DNA from: Fragum whitleyi
Taxonomy: Eukaryota; Mollusca; Bivalvia; Cardiida; Cardiidae
NCBI GenBank assembly: GCA_948146395.1
Contig: OX411557.1
Coordinates: 36,248,077 to 36,312,076 of the forward strand
Direction: 5' to 3'
Length of the DNA stretch: 64,000 bases
Part shown: piece after piece, positions 21,480 to 32,059 of the stretch
Position numbering within the stretch: the stretch's first letter is position 1
Layout of the letters: every line of letters starts with the position of its first letter
Notes under the pieces: model-generated
What the model saw: the letters and a program-made list of their open reading frames with translations, nothing else
Told to the model about the DNA's origin: nothing
Databases searched by the model: none
Translations under genes and position numbers: made by a program

Positions 21480-23412
21480 TTTATTTAAAGCAGGTGAATA
21501 ATGTTGATAAGACTACCATGTAAAGGCATTCGTATAATAAACGTCTTTTTTGATATTGGAAGTCGTAGGTATAAAGTTAAGAACCCGTTCGTGCGCTTTT
21601 GTGTTTAATAGGTCCTCGACTGTTTCAAATAATTCAAAATGGAAAAGAAAAAACAAATTTTGTCATTATTGATCGAAGCCACATGTACATGTAAGTTATT
21701 CTCCACCTTTTTCCTAAACGCAGGTCAACTTGTCATGTCCCTAGCATGCACACCGTTCTACCATAGAAAACGTAAAACGCTCGGTAACATTTGAGAGCGC
21801 TTATTCATCCTGAAAGTGAGGCAGGTATAATTCAAAAGAAGGAAGACATGGTGTTTTTGATAAATTTAAATGGAGATCAGAATGTTATTTTCAAAGATAT
21901 CGCATTAAATGAAGTTTGGGGACTTTCTCCCCATCTACCTCGTATTTCGCAGTAAAATACTTAAATATGTATAAGATAACTCTGATTTCGTTGCGTTTTC
22001 TTTTTGTGTTTTTTGAAAATCCTGGCGCCAAGAAAACTGGAATTAATGTATGCAATTTCAATGACAGTGTTTGTAACGCTGTAGGGAAGAAACTGTAACA
22101 TATCAAAAGAATTTGGCAGAGTCCGTAACACGGATATTTAAATTGACGCTGATTTAATTTTCCAAACAGAAGACATTCCTTATAGATAACGGATATAAAT
22201 TTCCTTATAGATAACGGGTATAAAAGAGAAGACTGAGGGGTTTTAACGCCAAACAGATAAAGAATTTCTTCTTTCAATCATCAAAATTCCAAAAAGAAGT
22301 AGACAAAACACTGTTTTTCGATAAATTTACCTAAAAATTCTTCGAAATAGAAATATCAAAAACATTTCGATCAGGATTATTCATTATCTGAATGTATTAA
22401 AAGTCTAACGTGTCTTCTGGTTGAATAAATAATGTAGGAATGGGCATGTATTTATACAAATTAGCGGAGGCCTTAAAGACCTGGTTTAAGGAATGTTGTA
22501 AATTCTGGACCCCTACTGATAAGCTAATTGTTTATCTCTCTGAATCACCCTAGGGGGTCAATCACCCCTTATATTCTACACATGACATTGACTTATATTG
22601 GTCATCATCATCTCATTAATTGATTTGAATAAAGTGAAAAAAATATTATATTTATATATTCTTGAAACAAAGATCATGATTCTTTAAAAGTTATTAAAGC
22701 TTTATTCATTTCGACTTATAAAAACTGATGGAATAAAATCTGCAAATTAGGAAATAACAAAAAGTGATGAAATGTTCTAGATCAATTGAAGGTAGGAATT
22801 TATATACATTAAAAGTTTAAATTTGTAGCAATGTTAGGAAATAATTAATTTCAAAGAAAATATTTTGGTAAAATACTTTTATCTCCATCCAAGTATGTTA
22901 CAACCAATAAAATATTGCTTCAGAATCGAAACATTGAAGCAAAAGGGGGACTTTAATTATCCCTTTTCTATTATTCTAAGTCATTTTATTTAAGAGTTTT
23001 CTTAATATCATAGCTACAGCTTTTTTGTGATTGAAGAATTATTTTTATAAAAACAAACCTGTTGCATCTTTTATCAGTGTTTTTTGACGAAGATTGAAAG
23101 TTAAAGATGCATCACTTTTCTTTTCTATGCCAAGTTAAAATTTGCAGAAAAAAGATAATAATCATTATATAAATGATAGAATAAATGAGATATTTATTTC
23201 TTCAAAATAATTCAACCAATAATTAACGAAATACTTTTCTCAATAAGTAAAAATCAATAAATGCCTGACAGCCTCTGTATGTGTATCTCCACATAGAGTA
23301 TACAAGGTGATTAAGTGATTAAGATAAGGAACATAAAACCATTTAGATAACAATGGGTGGTTAATTGCATATCTCGTTTGGGGGGGGGGGGGTCAAATAA
23401 AGAAGGCTTAAA
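21480..23412. other. Non-coding stretch, no gene seen
   Basis: AT-rich. A short direct duplication (TTCCTTATAGATAACGG) occurs at about 22176-22221. The 128-codon frame on the minus strand over this duplication has no recognised motif. A G-run lies at about 23380-23391. Confidence 0.45.
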
Positions 23413-24090
23413 CCAGGGGCCTCTTTCAAGAAAGGTCCTACGATTGAAATTTGGTCGTAAATCAATCGTACGATAAAAATTGGCTTTCAAGAAACTTTTT
23501 GGCTTTCAAGAAAGGCGTCGTATCGTGAAATCTACGATGAAATATACGACACCTTCAGACCAGTCGTAAATTTTACGATTTTGTCCCTATGAGCCTAAAA
23601 ATTTCTCGGATTCTTTTCTAGCTCTCGCGGATGTTAGAACGATTATTTAGCTATGCACATGCCGAATTCCCAAGTACAATATAGTGTAATAAACGAGATA
23701 TATCGAAAACAACTAATGCACTATCACTTCGATGTTTGATTTTACTCTGCGATAATCGTACGATTGTCGCAGAATGTTTACATAGTGGTATTAAGTTGTT
23801 TTTTTTACCGTAAGAATCAACCCTTTTGTGATCATGACTGAAAACGATTGCTTACTCTTACTAGTGACACAGAAAGTGGGAGATACCAAATCAATAAATA
23901 TATAAATTATTTACTTAAAAAAATACTCTCACATTATGCAACATGCGCTCCTGTTTTTCATACTTCAAGTACTACATAAATTAAACGGAAAATTCCACAG
24001 CCTATAGTCAAAACCATACAATTCATGATAAAGAGGTGGTTTTCTTATTAACAACTACAACATCACCAACAACAAACCGCTGCACTCGAT

Positions 24091-24116
24091 ATTTTCTCTC
24101 TCTCCCCTCTCTCTCT

Positions 24117-24165
<49 letters not shown>
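24091..24165. repeat. (CT)n microsatellite
   Basis: About 75 bp of CT repeats with one interruption, inside the 1.7-kb inverted-repeat element. Confidence 0.95.
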
Positions 24166-24171
<6 letters not shown>

Positions 24172-24604
24172 AAGAATGAACTGAGCAAATAATCAAGCAG
24201 ATACAATAATTGAACGGCGACACTAAGCCAGGTGTAACATGCCTAAGCGTCATGTAACTGTTGTAGTTACACGGGTACGACAACGAGCACTGTACTAGAA
24301 CCGAAGTTAGAGTTGTCTGTAATTTGATATGTAAGCGATGGAATATAATATCCTCCTAAAGTTCGTTTCAATATCATCCATCTATAGTTCGTTTCAATAC
24401 CTCCATATAGGCACAGAACTATACAGATTTGAAGAATTACATTAAAAAAAATAAAAGAAAAATGGATGAGCCATTTTTTTTCATCTTACCTTTTTAACAA
24501 TGTTGCATTCTTATACATGCAAGTGCTTCCCCAGAAAACAACCAACCAAACAAACAACAATTAAAATAAAATAAAATGACAATAAAGTCATGTACCGAAA
24601 ACTT

Positions 24605-24680
24605 GGTGCGGGTGATCATTAACTAGAACATGTGCTTTTTACCATGCGGTCTAAAGTTCGATTCCTCCACGTTCGGCGCG
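24605..24680 (+). repeat. tRNA-like SINE head or relic
   Basis: A B-box-like AAAGTTCGATTCCTCCA follows an A-box-like GGGTGATCATTAACTAGAAC at tRNA-like spacing. No complete cloverleaf, so a relic rather than a tRNA gene. Confidence 0.35.
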
Positions 24681-25231
24681 ACAGTCGGTATACTTTCATT
24701 TGAAAGGGAATCTACAGTGAAATCTAAATTAACTTTGCAATTATGAGCACTTGCATAATTATCTTGACAAAGATATTTAGATATCGATTAAAAATGTATA
24801 GTTCGACGAATTCAGTTTTAAAAAACCTTGTTGAATATGCATAAATATACAAGTAAATGGCTTTTCTACGGTCAGTTTGCTGATTTACCAGTTTTGGAAT
24901 TGTAAAAAGTGGGCAATTCACCCACTAACTCGGAAGTTTATATAATATGATCAGCACGTGCAGATGTGAAAAACCAACTTTACGATAATCTTATGAGGTC
25001 GTATAGTCTGCGATTTTCAACGAATTTTTTGTGAAAGCCGTTTACGACCGTCTTAAGTATAATCGTACAATATTTATAAGATAAATCGTACGATATTTTT
25101 CTTGAAAGAAGCCCCAGGTCTTTAACAGTTTTCAGTAAGAATCATTAATCTGTTTTCGTGCGGAAACCTGTTGCCGTTGTAACAGTTCTTAGGGGGTGAT
25201 ACCGGTCTGTTAAGAGTTGAAATAAATGCCA

Positions 25232-25600
25232 TTGGCGACTTTTGGTGGACTATCGAGAAAGAAATAGTATATTTTCATTTAATAAACTAACCGAATAACC
25301 AGTGATAGATCCAAAGACCTGCACCCAGCTTTAGTCCATTTAGGCATTTGTGTCGTAATCAAAATGGAGCCCAAAAGGTGACGTCATCAAGATTGTTGCA
25401 TAGTCATCATGTGCAAAATGACGCGCGTTTAGAAAATGTGTCCTAAATTTCACATTATGTCTCACTTTTGCATTGAAGAAATAGAATGAGTTTTGTTTTT
25501 TTCGAGTAAGGTTGCTTGATATTTAGTTTCGTGAACACCAAAAGCTATATTTTCACTTGTATTCCCGGTTTTGTTGTTCACTCAATGAAATCCACAATAT
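25232..25600. repeat. Dispersed repeat with fold-back end, copy 1
   Basis: Colinear with 26240-26640: shared blocks TATCGAGAAA, GTGCAAAATGACGC, TTTCACATT.TGTCTCA and AAAGCTATATTTTCACT. Its right part folds back around 25500-25595 with decay. Confidence 0.65.
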
Positions 25601-26239
25601 TTATCTTTGACGATAAAACGTTTGTTCTCTTCTCTAACGACAATTTAGACGATTATTGTGGAAATTATATATTTTGATTATACAAGAACTCTGAAGGCTG
25701 TCTAAAAATGAATTATGAACCTCTTAAAATACCAATAGCTACAGATTCGATGTAAATTTCTCTGTATAAAGCTTTATTCAACTCCTATGCTTAAGATAAA
25801 AAGTTTATAACAATTAATAGAAAGTAATATATATTGAAGTTGTGTTAAAAGCCGCATGCACGCTTGAATTTATGTTCATGATTTTTTCTTATTCCAGTGA
25901 TTAGGAAGGTAAGATATATCATTTTCCGCGCAAACAAAAGGATTGCATTTTCTCCCATTGTCTTCTATAACGAACGAACGGTCATTTGAAATATCATTGT
26001 CTTACTCATGTGGTAGATCATACTCTAAATGACGTGATCTTATGCACGGTTTCGTGGTATTTCTATCATCAGAGCGTTTCACAAATTGGATTAAACGTTA
26101 ACTATGACAAAAATTAATTGTTACTCAATTTTATTCTAGAAAAGCTAATCTTGACCTCGTCTAGAACAGAAAAAATAATAACCGAGCCTTGGCAAGCTTA
26201 ATAACATTTTAATTCCAAACTGACTCTGTTAAGATCATA
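25601..26239. other. Non-coding spacer
   Basis: AT-rich sequence between two copies of the same repeat. No gene or RNA seen. Confidence 0.45.
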
Positions 26240-26640
26240 ATTTCTTTAATGCTTTTTGGGGGTTTATCGAGAAATAACGGTAGATTATCACTTGATAATC
26301 TCACCGCAAAAGCAGTGGAGTTATCAAAAACTTATACCCTACTTTTGTGCATTTCACCCTATCTGACGTCATGTATGCGGGGCGAAATAAGTGACGTCAC
26401 AATGAACGTTACATAGCAATCACGTGCAAAATGACGCACTTTACGAAAATATGTCCTGGAAATTTCACATTTTGTCTCATTTTTGCGATAAAGAAATAGA
26501 ATAATCGTTTGTTTTTCGAGTAAGATCGATAAATATTTCATTTCATGAACAACAAAAGCTATATTTTCACTAGTGGTTCTGCCACTCGTGAAAATAAAGC
26601 TTTTGTTGTTCACAAAGTGAAATATAAATCGATCTTTCAG
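26240..26640. repeat. Dispersed repeat with fold-back end, copy 2
   Basis: Right part 26523-26635 is a long inverted repeat: AGATCGATAAATATTTCATT pairs with AATATAAATCGATCT, and GAACAACAAAAGCT with AGCTTTTGTTGTTC, around a short loop near 26577. Lies just 3' of paralogue B. Confidence 0.75.
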
Positions 26641-26911
26641 TGAAACGAACGAGTATCCTCTATTTCTGAAATACGATCTTATGACATATCCTTTATTTCT
26701 TATTATTCACTACCTCAGGTTTAATTATGTTCTATAGGACTTAAGGAAGCATTTTAGACTTAGATTGAATTGAGAATCTTATGTACTTTATTTTGGAAAA
26801 AAATAATCTATATTGTTTATATAATAGTATTTATTTGAACCGTGAAAGTAAATGTACCTGAATAAAATTTCGGAATTTCTACCAGTTGAGCATAAACAAC
26901 GAAGATTTTTT

Positions 26912-27787
26912 TTATTTTTCTAAAAAGAAAGTCATAAATGAAAATGAGAAAAGTAAAACTTCGTAGACAAAAGAAAATAAAGAAGATGCGCCATTGATAA
27001 GTTTCACCTTTTCTCTTACAGTTTGGCTACAAATTCGAATATGTGACGTGTTGACTGTCTTAAACATATCAAATGAAAATTGAATATTTTCATTATTGTC
27101 CAGTATAGATAACCCATCTGAAACCCGGATAAAATAGGCTGCTGATTCGTATAAAAATGCAGGACATTCCATGAAATCCTCTTGATATATATTTGGCAGA
27201 CAGTAAATAATAAATCTATTGTCCATGTGTCCAAGAATGATTGTCTTGTCATATGGATTTATGAACTGGTAATGGGTCGGTCGACCATCTTTGTAATAGG
27301 AAAAACTTTCAAATGTTAGATTTACTGTGTCATTTCTGCCACTAAATTGAAGAATTCCAGGATCAAATGAGTTCGAATCCATGACAGTTATATTAGTTAA
27401 ATTCATGTTACCTAAAATCAATGCAGAAAACAAATGAAACGCTTGGTCTGGGTCGTCCTCTTGTAGAGTCGAATAGCTCATAAAATATACACCTTTAACG
27501 TTGATATTATCTGTCAATTCTTCCTTGTGTGTTTTTGCATTAGCAGTTATACCCGTTTGATAGTATACGCCAATCTGACATGTAAATATAGCTCTATCCC
27601 TATTTATTCGGTTGAAGATTTCTTCGACTATAGGCTTTGCATGATCATAGGAGATGATTTCACCAAAGGCGGCATAAAAAGCGTGGACTAGTTTAGCGTT
27701 GTTCATGACTTGATGCAATAGTTTACAAGTCGATGTTTTAAGGTCTAGATATAAAGGGGGTGAGCAGTACACACGTGAACAACCATC
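26912..27787 (-). CDS. Paralogue B exon 4: glycosylated ectodomain and hydrophobic tail
   Basis: The acceptor is AATATTTACAG|GATGGTTG, entered at phase 0. The 291 codons open DGCSRVYCSPPLYLDLKTS, then run through a long region with several N-glycosylation sites (NLT, NIT, NDT). The segment YYKDGRPTHYQFINPYDKTI and the following DFMECPAFLYE are shared with exon 4 of paralogue A. After HIRICSQT comes the hydrophobic segment SLFSFVYEVLLFSFSFMTFF and a stop after LEK. That tail follows small residues (NGASS), which fits a GPI-anchor signal or a tail anchor. A GTAAGA just after ICSQT is a usable donor, so splicing onward to unseen exons remains possible. No lesion is seen in this exon. The function is unknown; an extracellular or membrane location is inferred. 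Confidence 0.85.
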   Translation of the reverse strand, partial: DGCSRVYCSPPLYLDLKTSTCKLLHQVMNNAKLVHAFYAAFGEIISYDHAKPIVEEIFNRINRDRAIFTCQIGVYYQTGITANAKTHKEELTDNINVKGVYFMSYSTLQEDDPDQAFHLFSALILGNMNLTNITVMDSNSFDPGILQFSGRNDTVNLTFESFSYYKDGRPTHYQFINPYDKTIILGHMDNRFIIYCLPNIYQEDFMECPAFLYESAAYFIRVSDGLSILDNNENIQFSFDMFKTVNTSHIRICSQTVREKVKLINGASSLFSFVYEVLLFSFSFMTFFLEK

Positions 27788-27853
27788 CTGTAAATATTAA
27801 AATAGAGAACATGATATTCATGTATGTACTATTACCTGATTTACTATATCAAT

Positions 27854-29043
27854 CAGGGGTTTACTAAAGGAATTCAAGTATAGTTGCCCAGTGGGCAAGT
27901 AACTTTGAAATTTTACTTGCCAAAAGAAAAACTCTCTCGCACGTTGCATGTCAAACATACTAGGTTAACACTTATCAACAGAGATTTAAAAATGAAGATA
28001 CCTTCAAGGAGCTTATTAAGTAATAAGGAGATTTTACCTTTATTAACTCATATCCATGCATTCGAAATTGTGCATAGTACCTCTATTAACAATTCTTTAA
28101 ACATCTTGCCATCCTGAATGAATGGAAATATCTTGAAAAGAATCGGCAGATACATTCTTTTGTTTGCTTGAATAGAGTTGAATGCCACTTCAACATTGTT
28201 GCAGTTATATCGTAATGACTAGTGTACCTTCCATACAATTTCTGTCATTTCTCACTGAAATCCATCCACACCAGTTCACCAGAGCCACCAGTCACTCATC
28301 CCACTCAGGTGTACTACTGATCATACGTCCATTGGAACCCATACCACATGCAGCTTGCATATACTATATATGTCCCATAATTATATTTACGAATCGTCTT
28401 CTCTCAAACAAGAAAACTTATTTGTCCATGCGATGTCGAGGGTGAAAATTAGCCCTAATCAACCTGTCTACACCATTTGAAAATATCCAAAGAAAATTGA
28501 AAGGAAAAGGTCATAAACTGCACGTGGTTTTGCTAAAATGACATTAATATCATATTCATTGATTGAGGTGAGCATTTTGTGACTAATGGTACTCTTGTAT
28601 CATCGGTTCTATTGGAAGCATTTAGGGCCATATCATTTATGAAAAGTGCAATATAAATATAAATTCTCATATTACAGCGACAAGACTGCTTAGAAAAGTT
28701 TTAAAGTGCTTTCATGCAGTTCATCGTAGATCTTAAGTATCATTTAGTATCTATGAACAGTGAGAAATAAAAGTAAATCATATAATGATTTACCATGGAT
28801 TAATACGGTGAAAAGCACATGACAGATATACAGAAACTTTAATTCGAGTCTGATATTCAGACCAAAGTAAATCACATAACTTGGTGACTTTACAATCTTA
28901 CTGAAACATGAAGAGTAGTAACACACCAAAAGTTATGTTAGATTTTGTTTGCTCAAAAATTCCCTTTCACTCTTTGAAATTACTTGCCCACGGTGATTTT
29001 CACTTGCCCCGGGCAAGTGGGCATCCGCATAAGTAAACCCCTG
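27854..29043. mobile_element. 1190-bp hAT-like non-autonomous transposon in intron 3 of paralogue B
   Basis: Starts CAGGGGTTTACT and ends AGTAAACCCCTG, with more inverted sequence inside (TGGGCAAGTAA..TTACTTGCCCA). The flanks carry a 7-bp direct repeat, TATCAAT (27847-27853 and 29044-29050). CAGGGG ends and a 7 to 8 bp duplication suggest hAT. There is no transposase frame; the frames at 27884-28445 are short and unrecognised. Confidence 0.82.
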
Positions 29044-29050
29044 TATCAAT

Positions 29051-30564
29051 GTATATCAACCATTTCTAAGGTTTTATTGCACAATAACATCACATAACCG
29101 GGAAAAAGTATTAATTGTTTCCTCAGTGAGCAACTAGGCACCGAACTAAAATCAACCTGCGAAATTGACGTTATTTTGGTGCACGTGCTAGGTGACGTGC
29201 TCTTATTGAATTTATCCGAAAATCATTTTTTTCTTCTCAGTATGTCTCCCTTTAACACATTTTGAACTAATTTAACAAATTTACATAATACTAATCAAGT
29301 TAAAAAACGGTAAGTAATAGTGATTCGTGTCACAATAAAGAACTATTGCACTTCAAGAACCCTTCATAATATCCTGCCCTCCGCTTTTTTTACTTTTACA
29401 CGAAACACCATAAATTCAATGTTTCATATGACCACCTTAAATAAGGAGATTGAAAATTCGATAGCTTATTAACATAAAAACTAACTTTTGCAAAGCGGTC
29501 AAAATTTCGAGCTGAAAATTGACAAAATAAACGGTTATTGACAATGTGTGATATTTTGCAAACTATACAACGCTCTTCATCGCATGACGTCATTCCATGC
29601 GGTAAACGTCTTAAGAGGCATCATCTTCACGGTACCATCTCGTTTTAGTGGACATAGAGTATATTGAATGCGTGGTCATTGAATAACGGATTTATTTAAC
29701 GAGTCATCTATAAACAGATAAAAAAATATGGCAGCGCAGAGTTTGTATCTGTTGTAGATGACAAGTTTGATAAATTCGGTATTATAATGAGCACACAATT
29801 AATATTCTATTTAAAATATGACACGAATTTTTGCGAAAAAAATCGTCAATATTATTGAAATTATTGAAGTTTCAAACTGACGCCACAATATGCAGATTAT
29901 CATGTCATTTTCGCGGTTACACAATAGCGATGCCATTCGCTCTAAGCTCATTTGCATAGTTATTCCACTTGTTTCATAACACCCGTGTAGTATCAAACAT
30001 ATTCAGCGAGTTTATTTCAATTCCGTGACGTCGGTCATATTATAATCATTTTTAATGCTAGCGTGATATCAGTTGTCGAAAACAAAACAATCGAACGGGT
30101 GCAGGTATCGTCAGATCTTAAAGAGTTTTAAAAAAAAAAAAAAACTTCTGTTTTTTTTAATTTACTTACTATTAAGTTATGATTTCATAACATTTAAAGT
30201 AACTTGTTTTATCGATCCAACTAGCCTTTATACTTATCAGATTTTTTTTTGTTTGTTCGTTTGTTTGGGATTTTAAACCTATTTAAAAACATTTCTGTTA
30301 TATTGTGACGGCTGATACACCTGACAATGGATTATTCTTAGTATTTCCGATACCAGTACTTCTATTACAACCATTCCTAGTCTCCAACAGCTATTCCACA
30401 TTGGTCTCTGATTTTCAACCTATTGGTGGGAGACAAATTTTCGGAAAGGAGGAATGCCGCCGTCGGAGTTCGAAACCGGGACCTTAAAATCGATCCTGGT
30501 AAAATAAAATTCTATAAACGTGTTGTACTAATTATTCAATTAAAAACCAAATTCATCAAATTAC
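29051..30564. other. Intron 3 of paralogue B, remainder
   Basis: No exon-like homology to the family on either strand. A-run at about 30128-30144. A B-box-like GGAGTTCGAAACC at about 30465 may be a SINE trace, but no A box was found. Confidence 0.5.
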
Positions 30565-30775
30565 CTTCAGTGGATCATACATATAACCTCTGGGACAACC
30601 TTGAGTGGCAGACGAGGCGTCCACGTTCGCTCCATCCTCAGCCTCTGACGGTGTAAACTTTAACAATGTCGTTAATCCACTCGTCGTTTCGTAGTATTTG
30701 CTATAGGGGCACTGATAAGGTGTTAGTAACTGAAGGTTTTCACCATTGCATTTGGCGCAAAATATGTTTCTGTAC
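30565..30775 (-). CDS. Paralogue B exon 3: CAxCN module
   Basis: The acceptor CTGTGACAG|GTACAG is entered at phase 2, and the donor CTGAAG|GTAATT leaves at phase 0. The 211 nt encode YRNIFCAKCNGENLQLL, then a variable acidic stretch, then CPRGYMYDPLK. This matches paralogue A exon 3 (YKNMFCAKCNGENL..YMYDPLT) closely at both ends. The CAKCNGE motif repeats the CARCN module that ends exon 1. All cysteines seen in A are kept. Confidence 0.88.
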
Positions 30776-31244
30776 CTGTCACAGAAAAAAAAAATATATA
30801 AAGGATATAGAATTAGTGTGTTTGATATACCAAGTTTTCTTAATGTCCCGACTTTGGGATAAATCGACAATATAATTGAACTCATATAATCAATAATTTC
30901 GTGTAACACATGTTGTCTTTTTTTAAATGACGACATCACAACCACTTTGACTAAAATAAATGATCAGGAAATAACTATTGCTATTTTTTTATACACGCTC
31001 ATACCTCATTCCCAAAGTTATTGCATGTGCTAGTGTAATAAAACCCGTGTTTTATCAAAACTATTCAACGAGGTTATTTTAACTCCCGCGATGCATGTCA
31101 TGTACAAAATATAAATATTATGTATTATTGATCTACAATGACCTGACACTCATTAAATATTCCTTTTGACCCCTATTGATAGTCGGTAAACGTTTCTTAA
31201 TATAGACTTAAACTCGTGTAAAGAAATGTAACACTTTTGATAAT

Positions 31245-31330
31245 GTATACGGAAATTTAGCGGTTGTGGTAAGGATGCTTTCCCACAACCGGGATGCCAC
31301 GAGTTCAAGCCGGACCTTGACCAGAATTTT
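31245..31330 (+). repeat. tRNA-like SINE relic in intron 2 of paralogue B
   Basis: TAGCGGTTGTGGTAAGGATG (A-box-like) is followed by GAGTTCAAGCC (B-box-like) and a T-run. The arms do not close into a normal tRNA. Confidence 0.4.
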
Positions 31331-31944
31331 TTTTCCATATTTTTAAAGGTAACACTTTTTTTAATAACGTTTCATGATACTTTTGATATTTAAACCGTGT
31401 TGCATAAGGTTACTGGTATTCAACACTGAAATCTTCCCTCCAGCCTCAGTTTTATTTAAAATTTGATCGTTGCAAAGTCCTGTCCATAAATAACTGAAAA
31501 TGATGATTAATTTTGAAATGTATTAAGATCTATATTAATAGGATGAAGAGGCATTTTTAAATTTGTGACGGTATAAAATTAAAAACATATACAGAGTTTG
31601 AACACGTTAATCGAATTCCTGTTGAAGTATGATTATGTCATTAACGTCAAAATCTCGATTCTCTTCATATCTCATAACTCCGATGAAGCAAATGAGGTTT
31701 ATATTGAAACAACCTTTTAGTGCAAGCTTGCTAAACACTTAATTTTTTTTTCATTGGGTTTGAAACCAATCCTACACTCGATCAGAATACAAAAGTCTTG
31801 GTTGGTGCAGACATCCAAAATTGAATGATAAAAGAATAAAAAAAATATTAATCGTAACTGACAAAAAAAAAAAAAATAAAAAGAAATGTTATAAACAAAA
31901 ACAAACACGAAAAATCAATATGATGATGATTATCGCAAGGATTA

Positions 31945-32040
31945 AAAAAAGTGCCTCTGACGGGAATTGAACTCGACCAGAAAACATTTCGCTGTATGGG
32001 GAAGGCGCCTGTAACCACTGTACTACCGCGGCGGGAATAC
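31945..32040 (-). repeat. tRNA-like sequence, SINE head or decayed tRNA
   Basis: On the minus strand, GTAGTACAGTGGTTACAGGCG, an anticodon-arm-like CTTCCCCATACAG and GTCGAGTTCAATTCCCGTC lie at tRNA spacing. The acceptor arms pair poorly, so a tRNA-derived repeat is more likely than a functional tRNA. Confidence 0.45.
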
Positions 32041-32059
32041 TCGAGCACTGACGGAATGT

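Larger units (their letters stand above)
23413..25118. mobile_element. 1.7-kb inverted-repeat DNA element, hAT-like, non-autonomous
   Basis: The left end is CCAGGGGCCTCTTTCAAGAA; the right end, read in reverse, is CCTGGGGCTTCTTTCAAGAA. Inside both ends there are many copies of TCGTACGA or TCGTA/TACGA, as in subterminal transposase-binding repeats. The flanks GCTTAAAC and TCTTTAAC may be a decayed 8-bp target duplication (6 of 8). No transposase frame. The CAGGGG-type end suggests the hAT superfamily. Confidence 0.65.

Noticed and set aside
21891..22277. 128-codon minus frame
   Set aside because: Covers a short direct duplication and poor-complexity sequence; no motif or upstream exon.
31945..32040. 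Functional tRNA gene on the minus strand
   Set aside because: A and B boxes are present but the acceptor arms do not pair; listed as a tRNA-derived repeat instead.
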